Counted from the stretch's first letter, positions 42,812 to 53,551 are shown. The stretch is 64,000 bases of DNA from Sphingobacterium gobiense (GCF_002980575.1 NZ_PVBS01000002.1:124001-188000); one strand, 5' to 3'. Translations and numbers: made by a program. Notes: generated by a model not told the origin, from the letters alone.

Positions 42812-43150
42812 ACCGATTTCTATACCTGCTAATGTCTTAAAGATAAGTAATTTGTCTTACAAAGGTTAATTTTTATGTCGAAATACATTATTGATAAGAT
42901 TCTGGTAGAAAGGTTAATAATAATAGAAAGAAAGCCGATTTTATTTTGATTTTCTCTTAAATATAAGTGTGTGCATAGAAAATACCGCAAACGATTGTTG
43001 TGCATATGATACTATATCAGGCTTTCAGGTCCTATTAATTTCGATGATTAAATTGTATCTTTGCGGTCTCAAAAAGTATATGAAAGTATCACCCTAAAAA
43101 GGTCTAAATAAGATGGTTTAGGACGATATTACGGAAAAGTAAAGCGCAAA
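42812..43150. other. Intergenic region with the gcvP promoter
   Basis: This 339-base gap separates divergent genes. It is AT-rich with no coding frame I support. Only the gcvP -7 box and a weak 6-bp hairpin in the leader (43093-43098 with 43117-43122) were found. No glycine riboswitch core was recognised. Confidence 0.5.
43056..43063 (+). promoter_or_regulatory. Probable -7 element of gcvP
   Basis: TATCTTTG matches TAnnTTTG and is followed by GC as in many strong Bacteroidota promoters. It gives a leader of about 80 nt before gcvP. No clear TTG lies at the ideal -33 distance. Confidence 0.55.
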
Positions 43151-46024
43151 ATGAGCAACGTATTTTATCAAGAAAAATTTCAGGACCGTCACAACGGCCC
43201 GAGGGTAGAAGAGATACAAGAAATGTTAGGCTACTTGGGGCTACAATCCTTGGATCAGCTTATCGACCAAGCAGTTCCAAGCCAGATTAGGTTGAAAAAG
43301 GCGCTCGCCTTGCCAACGGCTTTGAGCGAAAAATCATTTTTAGTTAAAATCCAACAAATTGCAGATAAAAATAAAGTATTCAAATCCTATATTGGACAGG
43401 GATATTATGATGTTACTGTACCTGCAGTTATTCAGCGCAACGTATTGGAAAATCCGGGTTGGTATACACAATATACACCTTATCAAGCAGAGATTGCCCA
43501 AGGACGTCTGCAAGCTCTGTTGAACTTCCAGACAGCGGTTGCAGATCTGACGGGACTTGAAATTGCGAACGCTTCCCTGCTGGACGAAGCTACGGCTGCT
43601 GCTGAAGCGATGTTTATGTTATACAGCGCACGGAAAAATAAAACAGCAAATGTATTCTTAGTAACGCCTAATATTTACCCACAGACATTGGATGTACTGC
43701 AAACGAGAGCAGTTCCGTTTGGTGTGGAGATACGGGTCGCTGATCTGGAAGAAGAAAACTTGACCGAAGATATATTTGCGACGCTTATTCAATATCCTGC
43801 CGCGGATGGTACGATTAAGGATTACACCGGTTTTACCGCAGCAGCCCACGAAAAAAACGTCACGGTATGTGCTATAGCCGATTTAATGTCGTTGGCATTA
43901 CTGACTCCTCCGGGAGAATGGGGAGCTGACGTTGTCGTTGGGAACTCACAGCGTTTTGGTGTTCCGATGGGATTCGGAGGACCACATGCCGCTTTTTTTG
44001 CAACAAAAGAAGCGTATAAACGAAATATCCCCGGACGTATTATCGGTGTTACTTCCGACGCTAGTGGTAATTATGCATTACGTATGGCATTGCAAACAAG
44101 GGAACAGCATATCCGTCGTGACAAGGCCTCTTCCAATATTTGTACAGCACAAGCGCTGTTGGCGATTATGGCATCGTTCTATGCGGTGTACCACGGCCCT
44201 CAAGGCATAAAAAATATAGCCAAACGCATTAACGATTTAACTAAGCTATTAGACAAGGCATTGCAAGAGCTTGGTTACGAACAGATCAATGAGGCGTACT
44301 TTGATACCCTACGCATCGCAGTTGGCGATCATGTCGGTGCATTAAAATCAGAAGCACTTAACAATGAACTGAATTTCTTTTACCACGAAGGAATGGTTGG
44401 TATTTCTCTTGATGAAACCACCACCTTTGAAGACATCGAAACCATTGTCAGGGTTTTCGCCAAAATCAAGGGAAAATCATGGAACGATGTTGATCTACGT
44501 GGTTTGACAGAGCAATTGGAATCTTCCATACCCTCGGAAGCCGTGCGTACCTCTCCTTATCTTACCCACCCGATTTTTAACAGTTATCACTCCGAGAGTG
44601 AAATGCTTCGGTATATCAAATCATTGGAGGCTAAGGATCTATCTTTATGTCATTCCATGATTCCGTTGGGTTCTTGTACCATGAAACTCAATGCAACGAC
44701 CGAAATGCTGCCTTTAACATGGGCACGTTTTGGTGATCTGCATCCCTTCGCCCCTGTCGATCAGACATCCGGCTATATGCAACTAATTAACGAGTTGAAC
44801 GATTGGCTTTCCGAGATCACCGGATTCGCGAAGATGTCGTTTCAGCCAAATTCGGGAGCCCAAGGCGAATACGCGGGATTGATGGTTATACGTGCCTATC
44901 ATGAAAGCCGTAGCGAGGGGCATCGTAATGTTTGTTTGATTCCTGCCTCAGCACATGGGACAAATCCTGCATCGGCATCTATGGCAGGTTTAAAAGTTGT
45001 GGTTGTAAAATGCGATGTGTATGGCAACATCGACGTAGTAGATCTTCGGACGAAAGCAGAAGAACACGCCGCGAACTTAAATTCCTTGATGGTGACCTAT
45101 CCTTCAACACATGGGGTATTTGAGGAGTCGATTATTGAAATATGTGAAATTATTCACCAAAATGGTGGGCAGGTATATATGGATGGTGCAAATATGAACG
45201 CACAGGTGGGGTTGACCAGTCCTGGTTTTATCGGGGCGGATGTATGTCACTTAAACTTACATAAGACCTTCTGTATTCCACATGGTGGTGGTGGCCCTGG
45301 TATGGGCCCCATTGGTGTCGCAGCGCATTTGGTGCCGTTCCTACCGAATCATGAAGTGGTAGAGATATCGGGTGAAGAAGGTATTTCGGCCGTTTCCGCC
45401 GCTCCCTTTGGATCGGCTTCCATCTTGACGATTTCCTATGCTTATATTGCTATGATGGGAGGAGAGGGGCTGACGGATGCAACTAAAACAGCGATCTTGA
45501 ATGCAAATTACATTAAAGCACGTTTGGAAAATCATTACCCAGTGTTATACGCGGGAGCGAACGGTCGTTGTGCACACGAGATGATATTGGATTGTCGGGC
45601 ATTCAAGAGTGTTGGCATTGAAGTGAGTGATATCGCTAAACGTTTAATGGATTACGGCTTCCATGCACCAACGGTATCTTTTCCGGTGGCAGGCACATTG
45701 ATGGTTGAACCTACCGAATCAGAATCCAAGGCAGAACTAGATCGTTTTTGTGATGCATTGATTGCCATCCGTTCTGAAATTGCAGCGGTAGAAACTGGTG
45801 AAATCGATCAGAAGGAGAATGTATTGAAACACGCTCCGCATACAGCAGAAATTGTTTCTGCCGATGAATGGAATAGACCGTATAGCCGCCAAACAGCCGC
45901 TTATCCACTTTCTTATTTAAAAGTGAATAAATTCTGGCCCTCGGTAGGTCGAGTAAACGACTCACAAGGGGATAGAACATTGATTTGTTCGTGTCCTTCT
46001 ATCGAAGAATATATGGAAGCGTAG
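43151..46024 (+). CDS. gcvP: Glycine dehydrogenase (glycine cleavage P protein)
   Basis: GcvP decarboxylates glycine with PLP and passes the aminomethyl group to GcvH. The full-length 957-residue form has the N and C halves fused. The N half starts FQDRHNGP and has [13 protein letters not shown]; the C half carries the PLP Lys in [15 protein letters not shown] (about residue 705) and ends [16 protein letters not shown]...VNDSQGDR. It joins gcvT of this window in the same complex. A terminator follows directly. Confidence 0.96.
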   Translation: MSNVFYQEKFQDRHNGPRVEEIQEMLGYLGLQSLDQLIDQAVPSQIRLKKALALPTALSEKSFLVKIQQIADKNKVFKSYIGQGYYDVTVPAVIQRNVLENPGWYTQYTPYQAEIAQGRLQALLNFQTAVADLTGLEIANASLLDEATAAAEAMFMLYSARKNKTANVFLVTPNIYPQTLDVLQTRAVPFGVEIRVADLEEENLTEDIFATLIQYPAADGTIKDYTGFTAAAHEKNVTVCAIADLMSLALLTPPGEWGADVVVGNSQRFGVPMGFGGPHAAFFATKEAYKRNIPGRIIGVTSDASGNYALRMALQTREQHIRRDKASSNICTAQALLAIMASFYAVYHGPQGIKNIAKRINDLTKLLDKALQELGYEQINEAYFDTLRIAVGDHVGALKSEALNNELNFFYHEGMVGISLDETTTFEDIETIVRVFAKIKGKSWNDVDLRGLTEQLESSIPSEAVRTSPYLTHPIFNSYHSESEMLRYIKSLEAKDLSLCHSMIPLGSCTMKLNATTEMLPLTWARFGDLHPFAPVDQTSGYMQLINELNDWLSEITGFAKMSFQPNSGAQGEYAGLMVIRAYHESRSEGHRNVCLIPASAHGTNPASASMAGLKVVVVKCDVYGNIDVVDLRTKAEEHAANLNSLMVTYPSTHGVFEESIIEICEIIHQNGGQVYMDGANMNAQVGLTSPGFIGADVCHLNLHKTFCIPHGGGGPGMGPIGVAAHLVPFLPNHEVVEISGEEGISAVSAAPFGSASILTISYAYIAMMGGEGLTDATKTAILNANYIKARLENHYPVLYAGANGRCAHEMILDCRAFKSVGIEVSDIAKRLMDYGFHAPTVSFPVAGTLMVEPTESESKAELDRFCDALIAIRSEIAAVETGEIDQKENVLKHAPHTAEIVSADEWNRPYSRQTAAYPLSYLKVNKFWPSVGRVNDSQGDRTLICSCPSIEEYMEA

Positions 46025-46061
46025 AAAAGCTATTTATATCCGTTGACGGATCATATGATTT

Positions 46062-46099
46062 AAAACTCTTGCGATTTTTTAATTGCAGGAGTTTTTTTA
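46062..46099 (+). terminator. Rho-independent terminator of gcvP
   Basis: An 11-bp stem (46062-46072 with 46085-46095, one G-U pair) and a 12-nt loop lead into a T run, 37 nt after the stop. Confidence 0.85.
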
Positions 46100-46126
46100 T
46101 TTTAGAGAAAACTTAAACCTTTGATC

Positions 46127-46876
46127 ATGCGTATATCGAAGATACTAGCTTTCGTGGGACTGTTTATTTTATTTTGGGGTTTAACGTCCCAGGCGCAGGA
46201 AGCTCTTTTTGAGTTTGGGGAACGAAGGGATTTCAATGCGTTAATAAATGGGGTGCCAGAAGCAAAGACATTAAAATGGATTGATGTTAATACTACCGAT
46301 ACGACTTGGTATCGTGATGGGGATAAACTGGTGTGTAAAGGTTTGCCGATCGGTATCGTGCGTTCGGAAAAGATGTACCAAAACTTCATTATGCATGTGG
46401 AATGGCGTCACATGGAGAAAGGAGGAAACTCGGGGATTTTTGTTTGGTGTGATGCGCAACCGGAGGAACACAATAGACTACCTAGTGGGGTAGAAGTACA
46501 GATGTTGGAACTGGATTGGGTAAACCAGCATAAGCGAAACGGAGAAACACCACCTATTGCCTATGTGCACGGTGAGCTTTTTGGAGTCGGAAAAGTTTCG
46601 ACGGTGCCAGATAACCCGAGGGGGGTGCGAAGCAAATCGGTGGAGAATAGGTGTTTGGGTGTAGGTGAGTGGAATAAATATACGGTGATTTGTGTTGACG
46701 GAACGATTAAGCTCGCTGTTAACGGAAAGTTTGTCAATGGTATACGGGAATCCTCTAAAAGAAAAGGATATGTATGCCTGGAATCGGAGGGAGCTCAAAT
46801 AGCGTTTAGGAACTTGCAGATTATCGAATTGGACGAGGGATATATCTTACCGGAACACATCGTGAAGGAGCTTTAG
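46127..46876 (+). CDS. Secreted DUF1080 (3-keto-disaccharide hydrolase-like) protein
   Basis: A signal peptide ([19 protein letters not shown] to SQAQ) is followed by a lectin-like jelly-roll of the DUF1080 family: [23 protein letters not shown] strand pair, GNSGIFVW (about 106-113), VEVQMLE (about 127), and [21 protein letters not shown] (about 184). DUF1080 includes 3-keto-glycoside hydrolases in Bacteroidota; the exact substrate is unknown. It starts at the ATG at 46127 rather than the TTG at 46121. Length is 249 residues. Confidence 0.87.
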   Translation: MRISKILAFVGLFILFWGLTSQAQEALFEFGERRDFNALINGVPEAKTLKWIDVNTTDTTWYRDGDKLVCKGLPIGIVRSEKMYQNFIMHVEWRHMEKGGNSGIFVWCDAQPEEHNRLPSGVEVQMLELDWVNQHKRNGETPPIAYVHGELFGVGKVSTVPDNPRGVRSKSVENRCLGVGEWNKYTVICVDGTIKLAVNGKFVNGIRESSKRKGYVCLESEGAQIAFRNLQIIELDEGYILPEHIVKEL

Positions 46877-46936
46877 GAATTGGAGCATTTATTGCTTTGT
46901 TTAAATTAGGAGCAAAGAGGTAACAAAAAACTTTGA

Positions 46937-47758
46937 ATGAAAAATATCTATATCTTTTTATTTAGCTGCGCCATTCTACTGTCATCCTGTGGTGGTGGAA
47001 AATATGCGGCAACGGAAAAAATCTATAAATCGAAGGCGAAGGGATTTGCTGAAATATATAAAGAAACCCCCGTAACGGGCCAATTGGGAAAGATTATTGT
47101 TCCACAGAAGGAATGGATAGCTTCCGTTAATTTCGGCGTCCGAAAGCCGAACTATGTTGTTCTTCACCATACGGCGCAAAACTCTACAGAACAAACTGTT
47201 CGAACTTTCCATAATCAGAAGGCCGGGGTTAGTTCTCATTATGTGATCGGGCGTGACGGAAAAGTTATACAAATGGTGAACGATTTGTACAGAGGGCATC
47301 ACGCTGGCGTGAGCAGATGGGGAAATGATACAGATCTTAATTCATCATCCATAGGTATAGAGTTGGATAATAACGGAACAACAGATCCTTGGCCCGATGT
47401 TCAGATTGATGCGTTGATTAGCTTATTACACTACCTGAAAGAAACCTACAAAATCCCACAAGCAAATTTTATTGGACATATGGATGTCTCACCAGGAAGG
47501 AAGATAGATCCGTCTCGTTTTCCCTGGAAAAAATTGGCAGATGCAGGATTTGGATTCTGGTATGACGAAAATCTGGAAACACCGCCGGAAAATTTCGATC
47601 CGCCATTGGCGTTACGTATTATCGGATATAATATAACAAACATCGATGCTGCGATAAAAGCATTTAAGGTTCATTATATTCAGGACGGCTCCACTACAGC
47701 TGTTTTAAATGAAAAAGAACTGAAAATACTGTACGCTATTTTTAAGAAATACCTGTAA
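46937..47758 (+). CDS. N-acetylmuramoyl-L-alanine amidase lipoprotein (amidase_2 domain)
   Basis: An outer-membrane or periplasmic lipoprotein (lipobox LLSSC, Cys19) with a zinc amidase domain that cleaves the stem peptide from MurNAc, as AmiD does. Zinc ligands are His in VVLHHTAQN (about residue 78), His in FIGHMDVSPGRKIDPS (about 179) and the Asp in the same stretch, with GVSSHYVIGRDG between them. A C-terminal peptidoglycan-binding-like extension reads IDAAIKAFKVHY. Length is 273 residues. It converges with 47771-49084. Confidence 0.9.
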   Translation: MKNIYIFLFSCAILLSSCGGGKYAATEKIYKSKAKGFAEIYKETPVTGQLGKIIVPQKEWIASVNFGVRKPNYVVLHHTAQNSTEQTVRTFHNQKAGVSSHYVIGRDGKVIQMVNDLYRGHHAGVSRWGNDTDLNSSSIGIELDNNGTTDPWPDVQIDALISLLHYLKETYKIPQANFIGHMDVSPGRKIDPSRFPWKKLADAGFGFWYDENLETPPENFDPPLALRIIGYNITNIDAAIKAFKVHYIQDGSTTAVLNEKELKILYAIFKKYL

Positions 47759-47770
47759 TCTTTTCTCGGC

Positions 47771-49084
47771 TTATACCGTTTTCACAAATTTTTCGTCGTA
47801 GTTCTCTATATCGACAATATATTTATTTTGCACCAAAAAGTCAAATAGCGGTTTTGCTTCATCGGCAACGGGCATATTCTCGGTTGTAATAATCTCGTTT
47901 GTTTTCTTATCTAAATAAGGGTAAGCATATAGTTTGACATCTTTACTGAACATGCCCGAGATGTATGAAAGCAACTCGTTGGTATAAACGTCTTTATTGT
48001 AGTTTTCGGTATTGAAAATATTCTTCAGATTGGAGGTGTTGGTCGCGATGCCCACATGTTTCGGCTTAAATGTCTGGATAAACTCCGCTAAATGGTTATT
48101 ACGCTGAAAGTTCGACACCATGATATTGTTACCTGTTGAACAAAGGTATTCAGCACGTTCAGCAAAATACCGGAGATCCTCGTTGGTGATCTTGTTCTCC
48201 TCGTCGAGCGCATTTCCCATTAAGACCTCAATTAATACTACCGTGTCATTTTCTGTAGCACCCGTGTTTTTCTTAAACTGCTCTACAGCGAGGTTGAATA
48301 GATCGAAATTAGGGTTTGATTTCTGCCGATATTTGGTGCGTAGAATAATGATATTCTTTTTGTAGAGGTAGTCTTTAATCTGCGCCGCATGTGCATCAGG
48401 TTTGAATATAGCAGCTTGTGCGAATCCCTTTGCAATGAGGTAAAGATTGAGTAGTCTCTCGTTGGCATGTTCAAAAACCGGACCTGTTACTTTAACTAAA
48501 TCAATCTCCACTGATCCGATAGAAAGATTGTCTACTAACGACTCAATCATCGTTTGTGGATTATTAGCGTAGTAATATGCGGCAAAAATGAGATTAACGC
48601 CTAAGATACCCAGTACTTTTGTCTGTAGACGCGAATCACTATCCAATAGGCGGATGTGGATAACGATATCGTTGACCGGACCGCCTGCCTCATGTTGAAA
48701 GCGTATACCGATCCATCCGTGCGGATCATTGGTTTTGGTGAAATTGAGCGTGGTGACGGTATCGGCAAAAGCAAAGAATTTTTTTGATTTGTATTTTTCC
48801 CCATGCAGGCGTTCGGTTAATAAATCAAACTCGTGCGTCAGCATCTTATTGACACGCGTGCGGCTCACATAACGGCCGGACTCCTCCGCACCATATATAG
48901 CATCACTGAATGCCATATCATAAGCGGACATTGTTTTTGCAATGGTGCCTGAAGCGGCCCCTGCTCCGAAGAAGTTGCGGGCGACTTCCTGTCCTGCGCC
49001 GATTTCAGCAAAGGTGCCATAAATATCGGGATTGAGGTTAATTTTTAATGCTTTTCGCTTCGTTTCAAAGATCTCTCTTGCCAT
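47771..49084 (-). CDS. Conserved soluble Bacteroidota protein, function unknown
   Basis: A 437-residue cytosolic protein with no signal peptide or membrane segment. Notable are the N-terminal block YGTFAEIGAGQEVARNFF (residues ~21-38) followed by AASGTIAKTMSAYDMAFSDAIYG, which is highly conserved in look, and the middle DNLSIGSVEIDLVKVTGPVF. Homologues in sphingobacteria have been given automatic names such as nicotinate-nucleotide adenylyltransferase, but I see no HxGH nucleotidyltransferase motif to support that. I do not recognise a reliable family. It is between a PG amidase and a Nudix gene. Confidence 0.8.
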   Translation of the reverse strand: MAREIFETKRKALKINLNPDIYGTFAEIGAGQEVARNFFGAGAASGTIAKTMSAYDMAFSDAIYGAEESGRYVSRTRVNKMLTHEFDLLTERLHGEKYKSKKFFAFADTVTTLNFTKTNDPHGWIGIRFQHEAGGPVNDIVIHIRLLDSDSRLQTKVLGILGVNLIFAAYYYANNPQTMIESLVDNLSIGSVEIDLVKVTGPVFEHANERLLNLYLIAKGFAQAAIFKPDAHAAQIKDYLYKKNIIILRTKYRQKSNPNFDLFNLAVEQFKKNTGATENDTVVLIEVLMGNALDEENKITNEDLRYFAERAEYLCSTGNNIMVSNFQRNNHLAEFIQTFKPKHVGIATNTSNLKNIFNTENYNKDVYTNELLSYISGMFSKDVKLYAYPYLDKKTNEIITTENMPVADEAKPLFDFLVQNKYIVDIENYDEKFVKTV

Positions 49085-49155
49085 GCATGCAAAGGTACAA
49101 AATATTGAATATTATTCGGCGCGAAAGCTGTTTTTAAAAATAAAATTAGGCTTAC

Positions 49156-49704
49156 TTAAAGTAAACCTAATTTTCGAAATGCATAAAATAAGGCAGAAGT
49201 GTGCAAAGCTTGACCTATCTTATTGTCAAAAAGGAATTGTTTAGCCTTTTCGACGCTCATAATCACAACTTCAATATCCTCCGAACTGTCTAACTGTTGT
49301 TCTTGAATTTTCTTGCCTCCTTTTAAGACGTACGTGTACGTTAAATTTCCACTCGTCGCCGGATTGGCATATAATTCGCAGATATATTCGATGTATTCGA
49401 AAATATAGCCCGTCTCTTCTAAAAGCTCGCGCCGGGCTGCCTCTTCTGGTCGCTCGCCGTCATCGACCACACCTGCGGGGAGCTCCACCATGATTTTGTT
49501 TGCGCCATGTCTATACTGCCGAACAAATAGTATATGATTGTCTTCGGTAAAGGCTACCATATTCACCCAAGTGGGATATTCCAGCACGTAATATTCCTCT
49601 TTGATATTCCCGTTTGGAAGCTGTAATTTATCGACACGCAAAGTGGCCCAGGGACGTTGGATAATATACTTTGAATCTAATAAAGTCCATTTCTCCATAA
49701 TCAA
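49156..49704 (-). CDS. Nudix hydrolase, ADP-ribose pyrophosphatase type
   Basis: The 182 residues contain a complete Nudix box GVVDDGERPEEAARRELLEETGY (about 78-100; written here in parts as GVVDDGERPEEAARRE then LLEETGY). The surroundings (VMVELPAG before the box) resemble ADP-ribose and nucleoside-diphosphate-sugar pyrophosphatases. It would hydrolyse a nucleotide diphosphate linked to a sugar. It overlaps the upstream phosphohexomutase stop by 4 nt, so the two are translationally coupled. Confidence 0.9.
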   Translation of the reverse strand: MIMEKWTLLDSKYIIQRPWATLRVDKLQLPNGNIKEEYYVLEYPTWVNMVAFTEDNHILFVRQYRHGANKIMVELPAGVVDDGERPEEAARRELLEETGYIFEYIEYICELYANPATSGNLTYTYVLKGGKKIQEQQLDSSEDIEVVIMSVEKAKQFLFDNKIGQALHTSALFYAFRKLGLL

Positions 49705-51440
49705 TCTTTCACAATGTCCGCCATAATACGTTTTACTTTATCTTCCAGTTTCGCTAGTACGTGCTCGTAAGCGTCTCTGGATCCTAGATCCTCTTTGACG
49801 GAGCAGTAAAATTTAATTTTAGGTTCGGTTCCCGATGGTCTGGCAGAGATTACATCGCCGTCAACAGTGATGAATTGGAGTACATCTGATTTTGGCAAAT
49901 CCATAGTTGTTTTCGTTCCATCTGTCAATATGTGCGCAATAGCGGTGGAATAGTCGCGGATTTCTTTAACGTTTACACCTCCTAGTAATTGTGGAGGAGT
50001 AGCACGAAGATTTGCCATCATCTGCTTGATTTCATCGGCACCCGCTTTTCCTTTCTTGGTAAGTGAGATAAGTTTTTCTTGATAAAAGCCGTAGCTTTCG
50101 TAAAGCTCCAGCAACACGTCGAATAATGTTTTCCCTTGGGTTTTGAAGTAAGCGGCCATCTCGGCGATAAAGGCACAGGCGTTAACAGCGTCCTTATCCC
50201 GAACGAGGTCGCCAACTAGAAAGCCATAGCTTTCTTCTCCACCAACTAGATAGTTTTCTTTTCCCTCTAATTTCGTCATCACTTCACCAATGAATTTAAA
50301 GCCAGTCAATGTGTCGTAATGTTTTACGCCGAAACTATGGCCGATGTCAGCCATGAGGTTGGATGTCACGATCGTTTTCACGATAAAATCGTTATCTCGC
50401 AGTTCGTGTTTTGCTTTTTTGGACGATAGTACGTAATAGATAAGCAAGCTACCGATCTGATTACCGTTCAATAACTGCATCTCGCCTTTGTGATTCTTTA
50501 CGGCTAAACCAACCCGATCTGCGTCAGGGTCGGTTGCCATGACGAGGTCTGCGTCTAGCTCCTGTCCCTTTTGTTTCGCCATTGTCATAGCCTCTTCCTC
50601 CTCGGGGTTTGGATAGACCACGGTTGGGAAGTTTCCGTCTGGCGTCATTTGTTCTTCCACAACCTGTACATTGGTAAAGCCCCACGCAGAAAGTACCTTG
50701 GGCACGATAATGCCGGTTCCATGGATAGGGGAGAAGATAATCTTTAAGTCTTTTTGAGCGGATACAGCTTCGGGGTGTATGCTTAACTTTTTATTCTCCT
50801 CGATATAGCGTTTATCAAAATCCTCATCCACGAGGGTTATCTTCGTTTGATCGCGTTCAAACTTAATATCATTTACGGATCGTATGGCATTAACCTCATC
50901 GATTACGTTTTTATCGTGTGGTGCGACCAGTTGTCCGCCGTCTTTCCAGTATGCCTTGTACCCGTTGTACTCCTTCGGGTTGTGTGAGGCCGTTAACATT
51001 ACACCACCTTGACATCCAAAATGCCGGACGGCAAAAGAAAGCATCGGCGTAGGACGGAGCTCCTTAAATAGGTATACGTGAATGCCATTTGCCGAGAAAA
51101 CGTCTGCTACCAGATGGCCTAATTGTTGCGAATTGTTCCGACAGTCATAACCGACTGCCACTTTGATCTCTTGGGCAGGAAACTGGCTTTTTAGGTAATT
51201 TGCCAAGCCCTGTGTTGCTTTGCCGATAGTATATTTATTGATTCGGTTTGATCCGACACCCATAATACCACGTAAACCTCCGGTTCCAAACGCTAACTCC
51301 TTGTAAAAAGCATCTATAAGCTCTGTTTCTTCGTTGCTATCTACGAGGTTCTGTACCTTTGCAACGGTATCGCGGTCGTATTCTGCGCCAAGCCATTGTT
51401 GAATACGGTCTTTTGTTTCATTATCTATTTTGTTATTCAT
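49701..51440 (-). CDS. Phosphoglucomutase/phosphomannomutase family protein
   Basis: A phosphohexomutase of 579 residues, interconverting 1- and 6-phosphates of glucose or mannose. The phosphoserine loop is TASHNPKEYNGYK (Ser near residue 149), the metal loop is DPDADRVGLAV (about 310), and the sugar loop is GGEESYGFLVGD (about 395); the phosphate-binding loop is RPSGTEPKIKFY. The C-terminus follows the PGM2-like long form. The frame is open from 51488, but the ATG at 51440 (MNNKIDNETKDRI) is the expected start. Confidence 0.93.
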   Translation of the reverse strand: MNNKIDNETKDRIQQWLGAEYDRDTVAKVQNLVDSNEETELIDAFYKELAFGTGGLRGIMGVGSNRINKYTIGKATQGLANYLKSQFPAQEIKVAVGYDCRNNSQQLGHLVADVFSANGIHVYLFKELRPTPMLSFAVRHFGCQGGVMLTASHNPKEYNGYKAYWKDGGQLVAPHDKNVIDEVNAIRSVNDIKFERDQTKITLVDEDFDKRYIEENKKLSIHPEAVSAQKDLKIIFSPIHGTGIIVPKVLSAWGFTNVQVVEEQMTPDGNFPTVVYPNPEEEEAMTMAKQKGQELDADLVMATDPDADRVGLAVKNHKGEMQLLNGNQIGSLLIYYVLSSKKAKHELRDNDFIVKTIVTSNLMADIGHSFGVKHYDTLTGFKFIGEVMTKLEGKENYLVGGEESYGFLVGDLVRDKDAVNACAFIAEMAAYFKTQGKTLFDVLLELYESYGFYQEKLISLTKKGKAGADEIKQMMANLRATPPQLLGGVNVKEIRDYSTAIAHILTDGTKTTMDLPKSDVLQFITVDGDVISARPSGTEPKIKFYCSVKEDLGSRDAYEHVLAKLEDKVKRIMADIVKD

Positions 51441-51501
51441 CTTTGCTAAAATTAACTTAAAAGTGCGTTCATTATATGAAAAAAACAAATTATCTTTCTA
51501 T

Positions 51502-52140
51502 TTAAGCATCGCACCAACCGTAAGCGCGATCAAGTACAAATACGTACCAATTGCCTTGATGTTTTTTAACATGGAAAATCAGATTTTCATCTTTTGTTAG
51601 CATAACACGGAAAGTATCTTTTTCCAATTGTTTGACTTCTGCAAGATCGGTGTCGTTTATGCCATTAAACTCATAATTAAAGGTGGCGATTTCTGTGAGT
51701 TCGTTTGCCTGTACAGTCGTGTCACAGAAAAAACCTAATTTACTCCATTTTTCCGTGCCGCAGTCAAAAGAAGGAAGTTCCTCAAAGTTTAGCGCATAAC
51801 CGTTCTCGAATGTCGTATAGGGAAAATGTTCAGGCACCGGTTTAGTAAAATCGATACTATCCACGCGCTCATACACGTCTTGCGCACCGGGCCGGTATAT
51901 GACATACAGACCTAGGTCCGGGTGTACAAGCGCATTGGCTTTTTCATTATCCTGACTAAGGTATGCCCTTGCAAAACGCGTAATGACTTCGCTTATTCCT
52001 TGTGTATCATCCGGAAAAGTAGCTGTCGGTATGTCAAGGGAATCCTTTGTTTCTTCACTTTTTTTGTTGGAGGAGGTACATGATGCTAATAAAAAAAAGG
52101 TATAGCAGCATATTAAGATAAGAATGCTCTTCATGTTCAT
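51502..52140 (-). CDS. Lipoprotein of unknown function
   Basis: An exported lipoprotein of 212 residues with a lipobox FFLLASC (Cys21) and a Ser/Lys/Glu-rich linker. The body has two Cys pairs (FDCGTEKW, GFFCDTT, YGWCDA) and a SNTF-like opening ISEVITRFARAYLSQDNEKANAL, followed by DLGLYVIYRPG. I do not recognise a family. It is upstream of the mutase-Nudix pair on the same strand (61 nt gap) and may share their transcript. Two start codons (52140 and 52134) are both possible. Confidence 0.75.
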   Translation of the reverse strand: MNMKSILILICCYTFFLLASCTSSNKKSEETKDSLDIPTATFPDDTQGISEVITRFARAYLSQDNEKANALVHPDLGLYVIYRPGAQDVYERVDSIDFTKPVPEHFPYTTFENGYALNFEELPSFDCGTEKWSKLGFFCDTTVQANELTEIATFNYEFNGINDTDLAEVKQLEKDTFRVMLTKDENLIFHVKKHQGNWYVFVLDRAYGWCDA

Positions 52141-52164
52141 ATGTCTTTGTTCTTTAATCCGTTC

Positions 52165-52926
52165 TTATTTAGTGAGGTTGTCAATAATAGTTTTTAATAT
52201 ACGCCTTGTTGATGGTTTCCACCATTGTGTTAACATTTGCTGTACCACTTCTGTTTTATTTTCGTCGATATGTTGCAGTAGATGTTTGCGCATATTCAAT
52301 TTTGTTGTTCCCCAGGCTTGGCGTTCAAATTGGGTCCATGATTTTGCTTTTCGGGTAGCCGAGGTATGGATGCGGTCTGCCGGAACAACCTCGTCAATAA
52401 GACCACTTTGTAGTCCCTCGGCTGGGGAGAAAAGTTTTCCATCTAAAAGGTATCGATAAGCTTGGGCTTGCCCTAGCCATAGGCTGTAGAGATCAAAGAT
52501 ACTTGGCGGTACAATCAAGCCGATCGGAACTTCATTTAATCCGATAATAAATTCGCCGTCTGCCATAATACGGTAATCACAACAAATGGCTAAAACGCAT
52601 CCTCCAGCGGGCGCATGTCCTGTAACAGAAGCAATTGCTGGTTTAGGAAACGACGCCAAAGTGTATATCAGATCGACAAACGTTTCCCATAAGGTTTTTA
52701 TCTGTTCTTTATCGTACTGGTATAGTGCGATAAGGTCTAGCCCAGCAGAGAAGAAACCCTCTTTGCCATGAAGAATAATAGCCTCTACTGCGGGGTCTTC
52801 TTTCGCGCGTTCCAATTCACTTGTTAGTTCCTGCATCATTTCTAAATGCATGGCGTTGGACTTTCCCCGGTCAAGTCCGATATAAGTAATATGTTCGCTT
52901 ATCTGTGCTTTGATGAATTCGCCCAT
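52165..52926 (-). CDS. Enoyl-CoA hydratase/isomerase family protein
   Basis: A crotonase-fold protein of 253 residues. The oxyanion-hole segments are SAGLDLIALYQ (about 60-70) and VTGHAPAGGCVLAICCDYRI (about 104-123). The usual Glu residues of hydratases are not obvious in the second segment (NEVPIGLIVPP follows), so isomerase or hydrolase chemistry is possible. No fatty-acid neighbours are seen. It diverges from the exbD gene. Confidence 0.85.
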   Translation of the reverse strand: MGEFIKAQISEHITYIGLDRGKSNAMHLEMMQELTSELERAKEDPAVEAIILHGKEGFFSAGLDLIALYQYDKEQIKTLWETFVDLIYTLASFPKPAIASVTGHAPAGGCVLAICCDYRIMADGEFIIGLNEVPIGLIVPPSIFDLYSLWLGQAQAYRYLLDGKLFSPAEGLQSGLIDEVVPADRIHTSATRKAKSWTQFERQAWGTTKLNMRKHLLQHIDENKTEVVQQMLTQWWKPSTRRILKTIIDNLTK

Positions 52927-53018
52927 AATATTTCTTTTTATGCTATTTTATGGAAAAATACGCAAAAAACCATCAATATTATAAATAACCAAGTCGCACT
53001 TCTTAAAAATAATAGATT

Positions 53019-53543
53019 ATGGCAGAATTAACGAACAACCAGAAAGTAGGGGGAAAGAAGAAACGTAGGAGTATTCGAAACACACCCGTGCCTAAAGTAG
53101 ATTTGACCGCAATGGTTGATTTAGCCTTTCTCCTGATTACCTTTTTTATGCTCACTACTTCGCTGAATACGCCCAATCAGTTGGATATTGCCATGCCGGA
53201 CAAAGGTCCTATCACGGAGCCAATTTTGCTGAGTGAAGATCGCGTGCTGAACCTTATCTTAGGGGAAAATAATGAACTAACGTACTATCGAGGTACCGCC
53301 GACTCACCGAAGACTAGTCCTCAAAAAGTAGCGTATGGAAAGCTGGGTTTAGGAGAACTGCTGGCAAAGACGGCTGTTGACGTGAAACAAGCAACCAATG
53401 GGAAGGATATTATCGTGCTGATTAAGCCCAGTGAAGGGTCGATAGCGCGAAATCTTGTGGATGCAGTGGATGCAGTACAACGCGCAGCAATTAGTCGCTA
53501 TATGATTACGAAAGTTAACGATATAGAAAAAAGAATGATGTAG
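53019..53543 (+). CDS. ExbD/TolR-family biopolymer transport protein
   Basis: This is a component of TonB- or Tol-type energy transduction at the cytoplasmic membrane. The single N-terminal helix carries the conserved Asp in LTAMVDLAFLLITFFMLTT (about residues 27-45), followed by a periplasmic domain of about 120 residues. Length is 174. A basic start (GGKKKRRSIRN) faces the cytoplasm. No ExbB partner is adjacent, and the gene is a single unit, unlike most exbBD operons. It converges with the plug-domain gene at 8 nt. Confidence 0.9.
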   Translation: MAELTNNQKVGGKKKRRSIRNTPVPKVDLTAMVDLAFLLITFFMLTTSLNTPNQLDIAMPDKGPITEPILLSEDRVLNLILGENNELTYYRGTADSPKTSPQKVAYGKLGLGELLAKTAVDVKQATNGKDIIVLIKPSEGSIARNLVDAVDAVQRAAISRYMITKVNDIEKRMM

Positions 53544-53551
53544 CACTATTT

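Noticed and set aside
42812..43150. Glycine riboswitch ahead of gcvP
   Set aside because: No tandem aptamer cores or the expected GGAGAG-type elements were found; only a weak 6-bp hairpin is present.
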